NCBI GenBank assembly: GCA_041545745.1
Contig: CP168152.1
Location: 2,230,001-2,294,000 of the forward strand
Origin: Stenotrophomonas indicatrix
Lineage (GTDB): Bacteria; Pseudomonadota; Gammaproteobacteria; Xanthomonadales; Xanthomonadaceae
Direction: 5' to 3'
Length of the DNA stretch: 64,000 bases
Shown: positions 38,245 to 49,159 of the stretch, one piece after another
Layout: each line of letters opens with the position of its first letter
Position numbering within the stretch: the first letter of the stretch is position 1
The notes under the pieces: model-generated
The model's input: the letters and a program-made list of their open reading frames with translations, nothing else
Told to the model about the DNA's origin: nothing
The model's database searches: none
Made by a program: the position numbers and the translations under genes

Positions 38245-39650
38245 CCTTCCATCTGCTCCAGTTCCTTGCCCTTGGTTTCGTGCACGTACCTGAGCACGAA
38301 GAAGATCGAGATGATGGCCGCCACCAGATAGATGCTGTACGTCGCGGCCAGCCCGGTCCCCGCCAGCAGAATGGGGAAGGTCACCGTGACGGCGAAATTC
38401 GCGGTCCACTGCGCCGCCCCCGCCACGGCCAGCCCCGAGCCACGGATCTGGTTGGGGAACATTTCGCCCAGCATCACCCACATCACCGGCCCCCAGGAGA
38501 TGTTGAAGAACACCACGTAGGCATTGGCCGCCACCAGCGCCAGCGTGCCCATGCCCGGCGGCAGCTGCAGGTGTGTATCGACCAGGGAGCCGCTGGCGAA
38601 GGCCACCACCAACAGCGCCAGGGACACCGCCATGCCGGCCGAGCCAGCCCAGAGCAACGGCTTGCGGCCGATGCGATCGATCAGCAGCACGGTGACGATG
38701 CAGGCACCGATGCTGAGTGCACCGGACAGCACATTGATCATCAGCGCGTCGTTCTCGGAGAAGCCGACCGCTTGCCAGAGCACGGCGCCGTAGTAGAACA
38801 CCACGTTGATGCCGACCAGCTGCTGGAAGGTGGCCAGGCCGATGCCGACCCAGACAATCGGGCGGACCCGGCCGGTCGCCTTGTTGAGGAGGTCCGACAG
38901 CCGCGGGCGATGATGGTCGGTCGACAGCGAAGCGTCGATCTCGGCCAGCTTTGCCTGCGCCTCGGCAGCGCCGAACAGCCGCGTCAGCACCTGCAGCGCC
39001 TCGTCCTTGCGGCGCTTCACTGCCAGATAGCGCGGGCTTTCCGGAATGGTCAGCAACAGCGCCAGGAACAGCAGCGACGGCACCGCCTGCATCCAGAACA
39101 TCCAGCGCCACGCTGCGTACCCGCCCCACAGCGCTTCGGTGGACGCACCCGCCGTGGCCGCCAACAGATAGTTGGACAGGAACGCCACGGTGAGCCCGCT
39201 GATGATGGCGATCTGCTGCACCGTGGCCAGGCGGCCGCGGTAACGCGCCGGCGCCACTTCGGCGATGTAGGCCGGCGAGATGACACTGGCGGCCCCCACC
39301 GCAAAGCCGCCCATCACCCGCGCGACGATGAACATGGCCGAGGACGACGCTGCACCCGCGCCGATCGCCGACAGCAGGAACAGCACTGCCGAGACGATCA
39401 GCACGTTGCGGCGCCCCAGGCGGTCGGCCAGACGGCCGGCGCTGAAGGCACCGACCGCGCAGCCCAACAGCATCGATGCGATCTCGAACCCCTGCATCCA
39501 CTCGCCGGATTTGAAGGTCTGGTGCAGCCCGTCCTGGGTGCCGTTGATCACCCCGCTGTCGAACCCGAACAGGAATCCGCCAATCGTCGCCACCACGCTG
39601 ATCAATACAATCAGGCGGGTGTTCTCGCCGCCCTTCATTGCCTGGTCCAT
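38241..39650 (-). CDS. xylE: MFS sugar:proton symporter, xylose type
   Basis: 469 aa with 12 membrane helices and sugar-porter signatures: GFLFGFDSGVINGTQ, AGRLADRLGRRN, PAYIAEVAPARYRGRL, PESPRYLAVKRRKDEA and DRIGRKPLL. Between xylA and the GH3 gene, D-xylose import through the inner membrane is the natural role, though glucose or others are possible. It follows xylA after 47 bp and overlaps the GH3 start by 4 bp. Confidence 0.9.
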
Positions 39651-39697
39651 TACCCTGCCCTTCTCCGGTCCGGTGTCATCAATGCAAGCTGCAACGC

Positions 39698-41032
39698 TCA
39701 GCGCAGCAGGTACTGGTTGATCAGGTTCTCGTAACGCTCCTGCTTGCCGCTGATCTGCGTGGGTTCACCGCCCTTGGCACCCAGTGCGGCCAGGTCGGCA
39801 AGGCTGAGCGCGCCGCGCGCGAACTGCTCGCCGGACCCACTGTCGAAGCTGGCGTAACGCGCCTTGCGCCACTGCTCCAGGGGCGAATCGTTCAGCAGTG
39901 CATGGGCCACTTCCAGCCCGCGGGCGAACGCATCCATGCCACCGATGTGGGCAATGAAGAGGTCATCCAGATCGGTGGATTCGCGCCGCACCTTGGCATC
40001 AAAATTCAAGCCGCCTTCCAGCCCCCCCTGGCGCAGCACCACCAGCATCGCGCCCACGGTGTCGTACAGGTCGGTCGGGAACTGGTCGGTATCCCAGCCG
40101 TTCTGGGCATTGCCGCGGTTGGCGTCGATGCTGCCCAGCAGGCCGTGGTCCGAGGCGACCTGCAGGTCGTGTTCGAAGGTGTGCCCGGACAGCGTGGCGT
40201 GGTTCGCCTCGATATTGAGCTTGAAGTCCTTGTCCAGGCCATGCTCCTTCAGGAAACCGACGACGGTGGCGCTGTCGAAGTCGTACTGGTGCTTCATCGG
40301 CTCCATCGGCTTGGGTTCGATCAGGAAGTTGCCCTTCAGGCCGATGCTGCGACCATAGTCGCGCGCCATGGTGAGGAACCGCGCGAAGTGGTCGACCTCA
40401 CGCTTCATCAGCGTGTTGGTCAAGGAACCGTAGCCTTCGCGGCCGCCCCAGAACACGTAATGCTCGCCGCCCAGCTCAACCGTTGCGTCCAGCGCCGCCT
40501 TCACCTGTACGGCGGCACGCGCGACCACCGCGAAATCCGGATTGGTGGATGCGCCGTTCATGTAGCGGGGGTGCGAGAACAGGTTGGCCGTGCCCCACAG
40601 CAGCTTCATTCCGGTCGCGTCCTGGCGCTCTTTGGCCAGTCGCACCATGTGCTTCAGATTCTTTTCGTACTCGCCGACATCCTCGGCGTCCGGCGCCAGA
40701 TCGATATCGTGGAAGCACCAGTACGGCACGCCGAGCTTGGTGAAGAATTCGAACGCCGCGTCCACCTTCGCCTCGGCGGTGCCCATCGGCGAGCCGGTCT
40801 CCCACGGGAAGTGGCGCGTTCCGGGGCCAAACGGATCATGGCCGGCGTTGCAGAACGTGTGCCAGTAGCAGGCCGCAAAGCGCAGGTGGTCCTGCATGGT
40901 GCTGCCGCCGATGATCTTGTTCGCGTCGTAGACCTTGAAGGCAAGGGGATTGTCCGAGCCCCGGCCTTCGAAGGGGATGCGGCCGATGCCGGGGAAGTAT
41001 TCCTTGCCGCCGATGAAGGGCTGATTGCTCAT
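39698..41032 (-). CDS. xylA: Xylose isomerase
   Basis: 444 aa. The family metal and substrate residues are in [59 protein letters not shown] and [17 protein letters not shown]. It interconverts D-xylose and D-xylulose in the cytoplasm. ATG 41032 has AGGA 8 bp upstream. It follows xylB after 46 bp in the same operon. Confidence 0.97.
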   Translation of the reverse strand: MSNQPFIGGKEYFPGIGRIPFEGRGSDNPLAFKVYDANKIIGGSTMQDHLRFAACYWHTFCNAGHDPFGPGTRHFPWETGSPMGTAEAKVDAAFEFFTKLGVPYWCFHDIDLAPDAEDVGEYEKNLKHMVRLAKERQDATGMKLLWGTANLFSHPRYMNGASTNPDFAVVARAAVQVKAALDATVELGGEHYVFWGGREGYGSLTNTLMKREVDHFARFLTMARDYGRSIGLKGNFLIEPKPMEPMKHQYDFDSATVVGFLKEHGLDKDFKLNIEANHATLSGHTFEHDLQVASDHGLLGSIDANRGNAQNGWDTDQFPTDLYDTVGAMLVVLRQGGLEGGLNFDAKVRRESTDLDDLFIAHIGGMDAFARGLEVAHALLNDSPLEQWRKARYASFDSGSGEQFARGALSLADLAALGAKGGEPTQISGKQERYENLINQYLLR

Positions 41033-41078
41033 GGTGCGTCTTCCTGTCGTTGTGCGAGGTGTCGCGAAAAAGGGGATA

Positions 41079-42572
41079 TCAGCCGCGATACAACGGCGTG
41101 ATGGCGTCGAGATGGCGCAGAAAACGGGCATACGCCGCGGCGTAGGCGGCCGCACGCGCTGGATCCGGTTGTGCGGACTGCAGCGGGTCGACCGCCACGT
41201 GCCGGTCCGCTATGCCGGCGATGGAGGCGGCGTCACCGCGGGCATGACCCAAGGCCCACAGCGCCTGCAATGCCGCCCCGAACGCCGCGCCCTCGGGCTG
41301 GGTCGGTACGTCCACCGGCAGGCCGAACACATCGGCCACCATCTGCCGCCACTGCGCACTGTTGCTGCCGCCACCGGTCAGCACGATGCGGTCGAACCGC
41401 ATGCCCGCGCCGACGAATGCGTCGTAGCCGTACTTCAGGGCGTAGGTGGCCCCTTCCATGGCCGCGCGGTAGATGTGCGCCGGCGTCATGTTGGTCGTGT
41501 CCAGGCCCGCCAGCACCCCCTTGCCCTGCGGCAGGTCCGGCGTGCGCTCGCCGTTGAGGAACGGCAGCATCACCAGGCCGTCGGCACCGGGTGGCGTGGC
41601 CTGCAGGTGTCGGTCGCCCTCGCGGCTGCTGAAGCCGAACGCCTCGGCGACCTGCCCGGTCACCACGGTGCAGTTCATCGTGCAGATCAGCGGCAGCCAG
41701 CCGCCGGTCGACGAGCAGAACGCTGCCCAGGCCCCGTCCGGGTCGACCACGGGTATGTCCGAGAACGCAAACAGCGTGCCCGAAGTGCCCAGGCTCATCA
41801 CCAGGCGACCGGGCACGACGCAGCCGGTGCCGATGGCCGCCATCATGTTGTCGCCACCGCCGACGGCCACCTTCACTGTCGCTGGCAATCCCAACGCTGC
41901 AGCGGCGTCAGGAGCGATGTCGAAGATCTCCTCGGGCGCGGCGATGCGCGGCAGGCACGCGGCCAGGTCGCGGTCCGGATCGGTTGCGCGGAGCAGTACG
42001 GTCGACCAGGTGCGGGTGCGCACGTCCAGCCAGCCGGTGCCCGACGCATCGCCATATTCGCAGAAGCGTTGGCCGGTCAACACGAAATTGAGATAGTCGT
42101 GCGGCAGCAGGATGGTGGCCAGTCGCGCGTAGGCGCCGGGCCGGTGCGTTTTCGTCCACGGCAGCTTGGAGGCGGTGTAGCCGGCAAGCACCGGGTTGCC
42201 GCCCAGTTCGATGGTGCGTGCCGTGCCCCCCACCGCGTCCATGATCTGCTCGCATTCGGCCGAGGTGCTGGTGTCGCACCACAGCTTGGCCGGTGCCAGC
42301 ACCTCCCCTGCCGCATCGACCGGCACGAAGCCATGCTGCTGTCCTGAGACTGCCAGCGCGGCAATGCGCGAACGCAGCGCCGGATCGATCGCAGCGAAGC
42401 AGGCGTGCAGTGCCGTGACCCAATCGGCCGGCTGCTGTTCCCGGCTGCCGTCTGCAGCGCTGGCCAGCTGCAATGGCGCGCTGGCGCTGGCCAGGAGACT
42501 GCGCCCTTCAGGGTCGTAGACGACCACCTTCAGGCTTTGCGTACCTGCGTCGATTCCCGCAACCAGTTCCAT
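41079..42572 (-). CDS. xylB: Xylulokinase
   Basis: 497 aa FGGY kinase. Motifs in order are [55 protein letters not shown] and [11 protein letters not shown]. It phosphorylates D-xylulose to the 5-phosphate, which enters the pentose phosphate pathway. A near-perfect xyl-box lies 25 bp upstream of its ATG, so it probably starts its own transcript, followed by xylA, the MFS transporter and GH3. Confidence 0.96.
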   Translation of the reverse strand: MELVAGIDAGTQSLKVVVYDPEGRSLLASASAPLQLASAADGSREQQPADWVTALHACFAAIDPALRSRIAALAVSGQQHGFVPVDAAGEVLAPAKLWCDTSTSAECEQIMDAVGGTARTIELGGNPVLAGYTASKLPWTKTHRPGAYARLATILLPHDYLNFVLTGQRFCEYGDASGTGWLDVRTRTWSTVLLRATDPDRDLAACLPRIAAPEEIFDIAPDAAAALGLPATVKVAVGGGDNMMAAIGTGCVVPGRLVMSLGTSGTLFAFSDIPVVDPDGAWAAFCSSTGGWLPLICTMNCTVVTGQVAEAFGFSSREGDRHLQATPPGADGLVMLPFLNGERTPDLPQGKGVLAGLDTTNMTPAHIYRAAMEGATYALKYGYDAFVGAGMRFDRIVLTGGGSNSAQWRQMVADVFGLPVDVPTQPEGAAFGAALQALWALGHARGDAASIAGIADRHVAVDPLQSAQPDPARAAAYAAAYARFLRHLDAITPLYRG

Positions 42573-42596
42573 TTACTGCACCCCGTAGTGGCTTGA

Positions 42597-42610
42597 AGGT
42601 AGCGCTACCA
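42597..42610. promoter_or_regulatory. Predicted XylR operator (xyl-box) upstream of xylB
   Basis: AGGTAGCGCTACCA contains the perfect 12-bp palindrome GGTAGCGCTACC and matches the site at 49396 in 13 of 14 positions. It lies between the halogenase stop and the xylB start. Confidence 0.85.
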
Positions 42611-42636
42611 ATTCGATGCAACAGCGCGCATTGCGG

Positions 42637-44181
42637 CTACGCCACGGCCCTGCCCCTTTGCCATGCGTCCGGCGCCGCCTTGCAGTAGCGCTCGATGAAG
42701 TCCGCCTGCGAGGGCATCTTCGCCACCGCTTCCTGCACCGGCTTGCGGAGTCGATTCAACAGCGTGCGCAGGTCCGCATCGCCGATGGCCCGGGCAAGCG
42801 GGTGCGGCGGTCCCGGCTGGATGCCTTGGCCCATCAGCACGCTGGTCCAGGAGTCGACCCGGAACAGCTCGCCAGGGTCCTGCCAGGCATGGGCACGCTC
42901 GCGCCACGCGCGCAGGCGGAGCTGCAGCGATTCAGGCAGCGCCATCTCGCGACAGGCCTTCCACATCGGCTCGTCGCGCTGGTTGGCGTGGTAATGCAGG
43001 ATGATGAAATCGCGCACGTGCTCCATCTCCTGGCGGCTCACGTCGTTGTACAGCGCCACCAGCGAAGGGGTAATGCCGTCGGATGGGAACAGCTGGATCA
43101 GGCGCACCACGGCGCTGATGGTCAGGTGGATGCTGGTCGATTCCAGTGGCTCGATGAAGCCACTGGCCAGCCCCAGCGCGACCACGTTCCTGTTCCAGGC
43201 CTGCAACCGGCGCCCGCTGCGGAACGGCACCAGCCAGGGATCGCGCAGCGGTCGTCCGTCGACATCACGCAGCAGCTTGGCCTGCGCCTCGTCATCGGAC
43301 ATGTGGCGGCTGGAGAAGACCAGCCCGCAGCCGACCCGGTGCTGCAGCGCGATGTGCCAGCGCCACCCGGCCTCGTGCGCGATGGCACGGGTGTAGGGCA
43401 CCGGCGGCGCGGTCGAGTCGGTCTGCACGGCAACGGCGCGATCACTGGGCAACCATTCGTTCCAGTCTTCATAGCCGCTATGCAGGGTCTGCTCGGTCAA
43501 CAAGCCACGGAAGCCCGTGCAGTCGATGAACAGATCGCCTTCGATGACCTGCCCGTCGTCCAGCACCAGCGACGCAACCGAACCGTCATGGGGATGCTGG
43601 CGGACTTCGCGGATCTTGCCTTCCACCCGCCGCAGGCCGTTTGCTTCGGCCTTGCCGCGCAGGAACCTGGCATAGAGCCCGGCGTCGAAATGGTAGGCGT
43701 AGTTGACTTGGGGCTGGGTCTGCAGCGAGAACCTGTCGGCCAGGGAAGCGGCGCTTTCCAGGCAGAAGTCGCCCAGCTCGGAGGGCATGCCGCGGCGCAG
43801 GCTGTCCAGCCAGAAGTGATGGAACGGCGTGGCCCAAGTGCCCTGCCCTATCGTGCCGAAAGGATGGATGAAGCGTTCACCGGGGCGACGCCAGTTCTCG
43901 AATGAGATCGACAGCTTGAACGTGCCAGCGACCTCACGCAGGAACTCCTGCTCGTCGATCTGCAGGAAACGGTGGAACGTCCGGATGGGCGGCACGGTGG
44001 ATTCGCCCACACCCACGGTACCGATCTGCTCGGACTCCACCAGGGTGATGTCCAGCTGTTGGCGGAACTGGTGTGCCAGTGCGCAGCCGGCCAACCAGCC
44101 GGCGGTACCGCCACCGGCGATCACCACTCTCCGGATCGACCCTTGTGTAGTGTCCGCAGCGTTCAATGCGATGCTCCTCAT
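42637..44181 (-). CDS. Flavin-dependent tryptophan-halogenase-family protein
   Basis: 514 aa. The FAD motif is VVIAGGGTAGWLAG, followed by GVGESTVPPI, a TFKL segment with the probable catalytic Lys, and the halogenase signature GWRWHIAL (normally WxWxIP; the Pro is Ala here). Members in Xanthomonas TonB clusters have been reported to halogenate indoles, preferring bromide. The substrate in a xylan locus is unclear. ATG 44181 overlaps the cupin stop (TGATG). An AGGAG inside the gene would suit a TTG start at 44166. Confidence 0.87.
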   Translation of the reverse strand: MRSIALNAADTTQGSIRRVVIAGGGTAGWLAGCALAHQFRQQLDITLVESEQIGTVGVGESTVPPIRTFHRFLQIDEQEFLREVAGTFKLSISFENWRRPGERFIHPFGTIGQGTWATPFHHFWLDSLRRGMPSELGDFCLESAASLADRFSLQTQPQVNYAYHFDAGLYARFLRGKAEANGLRRVEGKIREVRQHPHDGSVASLVLDDGQVIEGDLFIDCTGFRGLLTEQTLHSGYEDWNEWLPSDRAVAVQTDSTAPPVPYTRAIAHEAGWRWHIALQHRVGCGLVFSSRHMSDDEAQAKLLRDVDGRPLRDPWLVPFRSGRRLQAWNRNVVALGLASGFIEPLESTSIHLTISAVVRLIQLFPSDGITPSLVALYNDVSRQEMEHVRDFIILHYHANQRDEPMWKACREMALPESLQLRLRAWRERAHAWQDPGELFRVDSWTSVLMGQGIQPGPPHPLARAIGDADLRTLLNRLRKPVQEAVAKMPSQADFIERYCKAAPDAWQRGRAVA

Positions 44182-45200
44182 CAGCGGTTGAGTCGACCCA
44201 GCAGGTGGGCGCGCATGCGCCGCGCCTGCGTTTCGTCGAACGGTGCCAGCTCGCCCCGGGCCGCTTCGGGCAGGTGCTGCCCTGCCTGCTCGCCGGGACC
44301 AAACACGTAGTACTGGAAGATCCTTGCCCAGGCCTGCTTCTCGCGCGCCGGTAGATCGCGCAGTGCCCACATCGCATGCTGCAGCGCCGGCAGGGGTGAG
44401 CCGAGATGGCCCGGCGCACTGCGGCACCAGTAGTTCACCAGCACGTTGAACGGTTCCAGGCTGCGCACGTGGTGCCACCACAGGCCCGGGATGAAGATGG
44501 CATCCCCAGGTTCAAGCGTGGCGGTCTGCGCGCTTGCCATGGCATCACGGAAGCGCGGATGGCGGTCGAAGTCCGGCTGGTCGACATCCACCACGCTGAC
44601 CACCTGCCCACCCGGGGTGGGCTCCATCGGCCCCGGGTAGAGGTTGTCGATCTGCGCCGGCGGAAACAGGGTGAAGCGGCGCCGGCCCACCGCGCAGCAC
44701 GCCAGGTTGTCCGGAATGTCGTAATGGCAGGAGGCCGTCACCCGGTTGCCGACCCAGATGCTGGCCGAAGCATCGATGCCCTGCCCGGCCAGTCCGGCGT
44801 CGTTGTGCTGCGCGAACCCGGGCAGCGCACGCGCGATCAGCAACGAAGCGACGTAATAGGTGGGCGGGCTCGGCGAATCGAGGTGGTCGGCGATTGCGTC
44901 CAGCACCTCCGTCAGCAGGCCACGCCGGACCTCGAAGTTCAAGCGGGTGAAGTCCGCGTTGTAGAACGGACGCCCTTCGATCTCGGGGCCACCGAAGGAA
45001 TAGGGAACAGGCACGCCTGCGTCGAAACCCCGCAGGTAGGCCATGGCCTCCTGCAGGGAACGCGACCCGGCCTGCACCAATGCCCAGTCGCGCGCGATGC
45101 CGCGCAGCACCACCGGTTCGCCGGCAGCCACCAGCGTCTGCAGCGGCAGCGCCGTGGGATCCAGGCCTTCCAGTGTGCGCATGGCGACGCCGTCCAGCAT
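44181..45200 (-). CDS. Cupin_8 (JmjC-like) domain protein
   Basis: 339 aa Fe(II)/2-oxoglutarate-type cupin. The metal triad is His and Asp in CHYDIPDNLACC and His in LWWHHVRSLEPF. The core is flanked by GRRRFTLFPPAQIDNLYPGP and EPGDAIFIPGLWW. This family regularly sits between SapC and halogenase genes behind TonB receptors; its hydroxylation target is unknown. It starts 3 bp after the SapC gene. Confidence 0.87.
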   Translation of the reverse strand: MLDGVAMRTLEGLDPTALPLQTLVAAGEPVVLRGIARDWALVQAGSRSLQEAMAYLRGFDAGVPVPYSFGGPEIEGRPFYNADFTRLNFEVRRGLLTEVLDAIADHLDSPSPPTYYVASLLIARALPGFAQHNDAGLAGQGIDASASIWVGNRVTASCHYDIPDNLACCAVGRRRFTLFPPAQIDNLYPGPMEPTPGGQVVSVVDVDQPDFDRHPRFRDAMASAQTATLEPGDAIFIPGLWWHHVRSLEPFNVLVNYWCRSAPGHLGSPLPALQHAMWALRDLPAREKQAWARIFQYYVFGPGEQAGQHLPEAARGELAPFDETQARRMRAHLLGRLNR

Positions 45201-45203
45201 CGG

Positions 45204-45962
45204 TCAGTTCCTGCCGGCCGCGACGGCGGTATCCGCTGCGCGCAGGCGTCGCTGCTTCTCGGCGATCAGGCGGCGCATGTTGTGCAGCGATGCCAGCATC
45301 AGATAGGCACCTTCCAGGTAGCCGGCGCGGTTGAGTTCGGCCAGCGCTGCACCCTCCAGCAGCGTCAGGCGGTCACGGTCGATCGCGTGCAGGCCGTTGA
45401 CACCGACTCGATGCTCCGGGTCGATCCGCACGTCCAGCGTGATCGGTTGGATCAGCCCGTTCGCATCGAACATGGCGAACATGTCCGCGGCAAAGGCATG
45501 ACCGTCGTGGATGCCGCGCAGTACGCCGGCAACGTGATCGAGATAGGGCGAATTCCCCCCTTGCGGCAGGAACACCGGCTCACCCTGCATGGTGGTCACG
45601 CGCGGATGATCCAGATCCACGTGCAACACTGCTTCCCGAGTAGGTACGCCATCGATGCGGCTCTCCTGGAAGCCGATCAGGAACGGCCCTTTGGCCGCCG
45701 CCCCGGGCAGATAGGAGGCATTCCAGCGACCGTCCTGCAGGAACAGGTTTTCATGCTGTTCGAACCCCAGCAGGACCACCGCCTGCCAGCCGCCCGTGGC
45801 GGGGTCCTTGCGCAGGAAGATGGGATATTCCCGCTGCAGTTCGGCGAACTCGCTCGGATAGGCCGGCACCATACCCACCGCGTCGCCTAACTCGGCGCCG
45901 AAGCCGGTGGCCACACGCAGGTCCCGATGGGCAATGTTGTTGAGCATTTCGTAACGCGACAT
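45204..45962 (-). CDS. SapC-family protein
   Basis: 252 aa. The N-terminus NNIAHRDLRVATGFGAELGD, EYPIFLRKDP, GFEQHENLFL, YLPGAAAKGPFLIGF and FAADMFAMFDANGLIQ are typical of SapC-like proteins found beside TonB receptors. No signal peptide is visible. The biochemical role is unknown. ATG 45962 has only a weak GGA upstream; expression may depend on the receptor transcript, 65 bp away. Confidence 0.85.
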   Translation of the reverse strand: MSRYEMLNNIAHRDLRVATGFGAELGDAVGMVPAYPSEFAELQREYPIFLRKDPATGGWQAVVLLGFEQHENLFLQDGRWNASYLPGAAAKGPFLIGFQESRIDGVPTREAVLHVDLDHPRVTTMQGEPVFLPQGGNSPYLDHVAGVLRGIHDGHAFAADMFAMFDANGLIQPITLDVRIDPEHRVGVNGLHAIDRDRLTLLEGAALAELNRAGYLEGAYLMLASLHNMRRLIAEKQRRLRAADTAVAAGRN

Positions 45963-46027
45963 GGTGTTGTCCAATCCGTCAGCAGCCTTGAACGGGTGCC
46001 GCTGCCGTGGCAGCGGCACCCCACGGT

Positions 46028-49000
46028 TCAGAACCTGTAACGCACACCCAGCATGTAACGCGGGCTCTGGTCAGCCAGCTTCACGATCATCTGCGAGGTA
46101 CGCGAACGCCAGCGCACGTCCTCACCGGTCAGGTTGATCGCCTCCAGGCCGAACGACCAGTGGTCATCCAGGGTGTAGTTCACGCTGAGATCCCACTGTT
46201 CGTACGCCTCCACATAGTACGGATTGCGGCTGGCTCCCTGGTTGGCCAGGATCAGGTACTGGTCACGCCAGTTCCACGCCAGTCGTACCGACCAACCGTA
46301 CTTCTCGTACATCAGCATCGCATTGGCCGTGTCGCTCAGTCCCGTGAGCGAGAACTGGTCGATGCCCGGGTCGCCTGCGTTGTTGAAGCCCACATCCCCA
46401 TTGACCAGGGTGTAGTTGGCCAGGATGCCGAAGCCGGTATCGCCGAAGAAGTATTGCCCCCCCAGTTCCCAGCCGTGGAGCTTGGCCTTGTTCTGGTTGA
46501 TGGGACGATTGACGTTGAACTGGTACAGCGGATCGCCGGCCGTACCGTACAGGTCGTAGGCTGCTTCAGTGGCCAGCACCTGGGCGTCGGTACCGTTGTA
46601 GGCGCCCAACCCGGCGGGATTGTTGCGCAGCAGGGCCAGGGCGGTGAACAGCGAGGTGTCATTGGCCGAGCACGCCGCCGCATTGGCAGCGCCGACCTGT
46701 GTGACGCAGGCGCCGCTGGTGAGGAAGGCCAGCGCCGCCTGCGCATCCGGACCGGCAGTAGGATCGCGCAGGCCGTACAGATTCTCCTGGACAATGGTGT
46801 TGCCGACGAAATTGTCGACCGATTTGTTCCAGTAGGTCAGCGAGACGTAGCTTGCATCGGCGAAATACCACTCCAGCGCCAGATCCAGGTTGTCCGATTC
46901 CAGCGGTTTCAGCTGCGGGTTCTGTGCGGTACCGCTGGCCCGCGAGGACGGATCGATGAGGACCGAGCCGAACGGCTGCTGGGCGGTCGGGCCGGCATAC
47001 AGGTTGCCGATCGGCGCGCGTGCGATGCTCTTGCCGAATGAGACACGCCCCTTCAGGTCCTCACGAAGATCAATGCTGAAATCCAGATTGGGCAGGATGT
47101 AGCTGTAGCTGTTCTTCTCGGTGAACGGCTGTTGTTCGTCGGACAACACCACGCGGAAGTCATTGTTGGATTGCCACTCGATGGCTTCCGGGATGGCGAT
47201 GTTCGAGGTGGAGACAACGTCGGTGGTTTCATAGCGCACACCCAGGCGGGTATTGGTACGCATGCCGCCCAGCTCACCGTCCAGCTCCACCTGGAAGTAG
47301 GCCGACTTCGTCTTCTCTTCCACCAGGTTGTCGGCGGCGCGCTGCGGGCTCACGCCGAGATTGGCGCCATAGTTGTCCGCCGCCCACTGCGCGAGGCGAC
47401 CAGCATCGCCGCGCCAGGCGGTGAAGCTGTTGGCATTGAAGTCGTTGAACAACCCGACAATGTTGACCGGCTGCAGCAGGTCCATCAGCCCGCTGGCAAC
47501 ATCCCCGTCAACATTGGCCACGCCCCAGTCGCCCAGCGTGTTGTAGTTCTCCGCGGCCTGGATGCGGTGGGTGGTCTGCTTGCTCGAGTCCACGCCAAAC
47601 TGGAAGCGCCCCTTGTCGAAGCTCCACTCGCTGTCGACGCGCCCCTGCTTGATCTCGCTGATCTGGGTCTGCGAATTGATGCGCAGCACCTGCGAACCGA
47701 TTTCGCCCGGCGCGAAGCCCGGGTTGACCACGCCGTTGGTCTTGGCGATCGCATCGGCCGTGCTCGGGTACCAGACTTGGGTGCCCACCGGCAGGCCGTT
47801 GTTGAAGTTCATTTCCTGCACCCATGACCCGCCGCAATGCGGCCCGGTGGTGCAGTTGTTGGTGCCGGCGATGCTGCTGAAGATCGATCCGCCCCCGGTG
47901 AGTGGATCGTTCGGCCGGCTTTCGTTCTTCGAGTTGTGCGCATCGAAGGTCAGCTTGAACCGGTCGGTGACGTTCCACAACGCATTGAAGCCGAGCGATC
48001 CCAGCTTGTACTTCTGCATGCTGCGCTGCTGTTCGAGACCGAAATCCTTGGTCCCCGCCACTTCGCGGATATAGATCGGCGTTGCGACCGCACCGCTGGT
48101 GTCGAACGTGACATCGGTGTAGTTGCTGTTCTGCAGCCACATGCCCTGTTCGCCACGATTCTCAGTGATCTCGTTGGTCGAATAGGTGTAGTCGAGGGTC
48201 AGGGTCACCGCGTCGGTCGGTGCGAACTGCAGCACCGCCTGGCCATTGACGCGCTCCCGCTCGAACTCGGAGAACGCATAGCGCAGGTCGTTCGGACGCC
48301 CGTACAGCGCGCCCACCGCAGGTGCATTGACCACGTTCGGATTGCCGGGCAGCGTGCCGGTCCACGGCTGGATGTTCCAGTAGTTGTTGGTGGCCTGTAC
48401 CGAACCACCCTTGCGCTTCTGGTAGCTCGCACTCACGCCAACGCCGAAGGTCTTTTCCGGGTTGCTGTAGCTGAAGATGCCGGACAGTTCCGGCGTCAGG
48501 TCGTCGCCGAATGGCTGGCTGCGGTCGGAGACAGCCTTCGCCCCGGCACTGGCGACGATGCCCTCGTGGTCAAACGGGCGCGAGGTCAGGATGTTGATGG
48601 TGGCACCGATGCCACCGCTGGGGACATTGGCCTGGCTGGTCTTGTAGACCTCGATGCCATTGATGGCTTCAGCGGCCAGCTGGGCGAAGTTGAAGGCACG
48701 GGTGCCGCCGTCGACACCACCGATGGCGACCTGCCCCGACGCACCGAACGCATCGGCGCCGGGCATCTGCCGCCCGTTGAGCGTCACCATGTTGAACTGA
48801 GGGCCGAAACCACGCGCCGTTACCTGTGCGCCCTCACCATCACGGCGCTCGATGGAGATGCCGGTGATGCGCTGCAGGGACTCGGCCAGGTTGGTGTCGG
48901 GGAACTTGCCGATGTCCTCCGCACTGATCGCATCCACCACACCGGCCGAGTCGCGCTTGATGTCCATGGCCTGGCTGAGGCTGTTGCGGATGCCGGTGAC

Positions 49001-49159
49001 CTGCACGGTGTCCAGCTGTGTCGGGCTGGGCGGATTCTGCTGCCCGGCGACGGGTGCCGGTGTTGACGCCTCTTGTGCGAATGCGGGATTGATGACCAGG
49101 ACGCCACCGACAAAGGTGAACATGGCCCTGGAAGTGAACTTCGCCAGCGTCCGGCTCAT
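46028..49159 (-). CDS. TonB-dependent outer-membrane receptor (xylan CUT locus)
   Basis: 1043 aa. A signal peptide (cleavage near PAFAQE) is followed by a TonB-box-like LDTVQVTGIRNSL. The plug has AEDIGKFPDTNLAESLQRIT and VTARGFGPQFNMVTLNGRQM, as in the TonB-Xanthomonas-Caulobacter subfamily. A 22-strand barrel ends in MLGVRYRF with C-terminal Phe. It should import large xylo-oligosaccharides using TonB energy. ATG 49159 has GGAGG 8 bp upstream. Likely repressed by XylR through the palindrome at 49396. Confidence 0.93.
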   Translation of the reverse strand: MSRTLAKFTSRAMFTFVGGVLVINPAFAQEASTPAPVAGQQNPPSPTQLDTVQVTGIRNSLSQAMDIKRDSAGVVDAISAEDIGKFPDTNLAESLQRITGISIERRDGEGAQVTARGFGPQFNMVTLNGRQMPGADAFGASGQVAIGGVDGGTRAFNFAQLAAEAINGIEVYKTSQANVPSGGIGATINILTSRPFDHEGIVASAGAKAVSDRSQPFGDDLTPELSGIFSYSNPEKTFGVGVSASYQKRKGGSVQATNNYWNIQPWTGTLPGNPNVVNAPAVGALYGRPNDLRYAFSEFERERVNGQAVLQFAPTDAVTLTLDYTYSTNEITENRGEQGMWLQNSNYTDVTFDTSGAVATPIYIREVAGTKDFGLEQQRSMQKYKLGSLGFNALWNVTDRFKLTFDAHNSKNESRPNDPLTGGGSIFSSIAGTNNCTTGPHCGGSWVQEMNFNNGLPVGTQVWYPSTADAIAKTNGVVNPGFAPGEIGSQVLRINSQTQISEIKQGRVDSEWSFDKGRFQFGVDSSKQTTHRIQAAENYNTLGDWGVANVDGDVASGLMDLLQPVNIVGLFNDFNANSFTAWRGDAGRLAQWAADNYGANLGVSPQRAADNLVEEKTKSAYFQVELDGELGGMRTNTRLGVRYETTDVVSTSNIAIPEAIEWQSNNDFRVVLSDEQQPFTEKNSYSYILPNLDFSIDLREDLKGRVSFGKSIARAPIGNLYAGPTAQQPFGSVLIDPSSRASGTAQNPQLKPLESDNLDLALEWYFADASYVSLTYWNKSVDNFVGNTIVQENLYGLRDPTAGPDAQAALAFLTSGACVTQVGAANAAACSANDTSLFTALALLRNNPAGLGAYNGTDAQVLATEAAYDLYGTAGDPLYQFNVNRPINQNKAKLHGWELGGQYFFGDTGFGILANYTLVNGDVGFNNAGDPGIDQFSLTGLSDTANAMLMYEKYGWSVRLAWNWRDQYLILANQGASRNPYYVEAYEQWDLSVNYTLDDHWSFGLEAINLTGEDVRWRSRTSQMIVKLADQSPRYMLGVRYRF

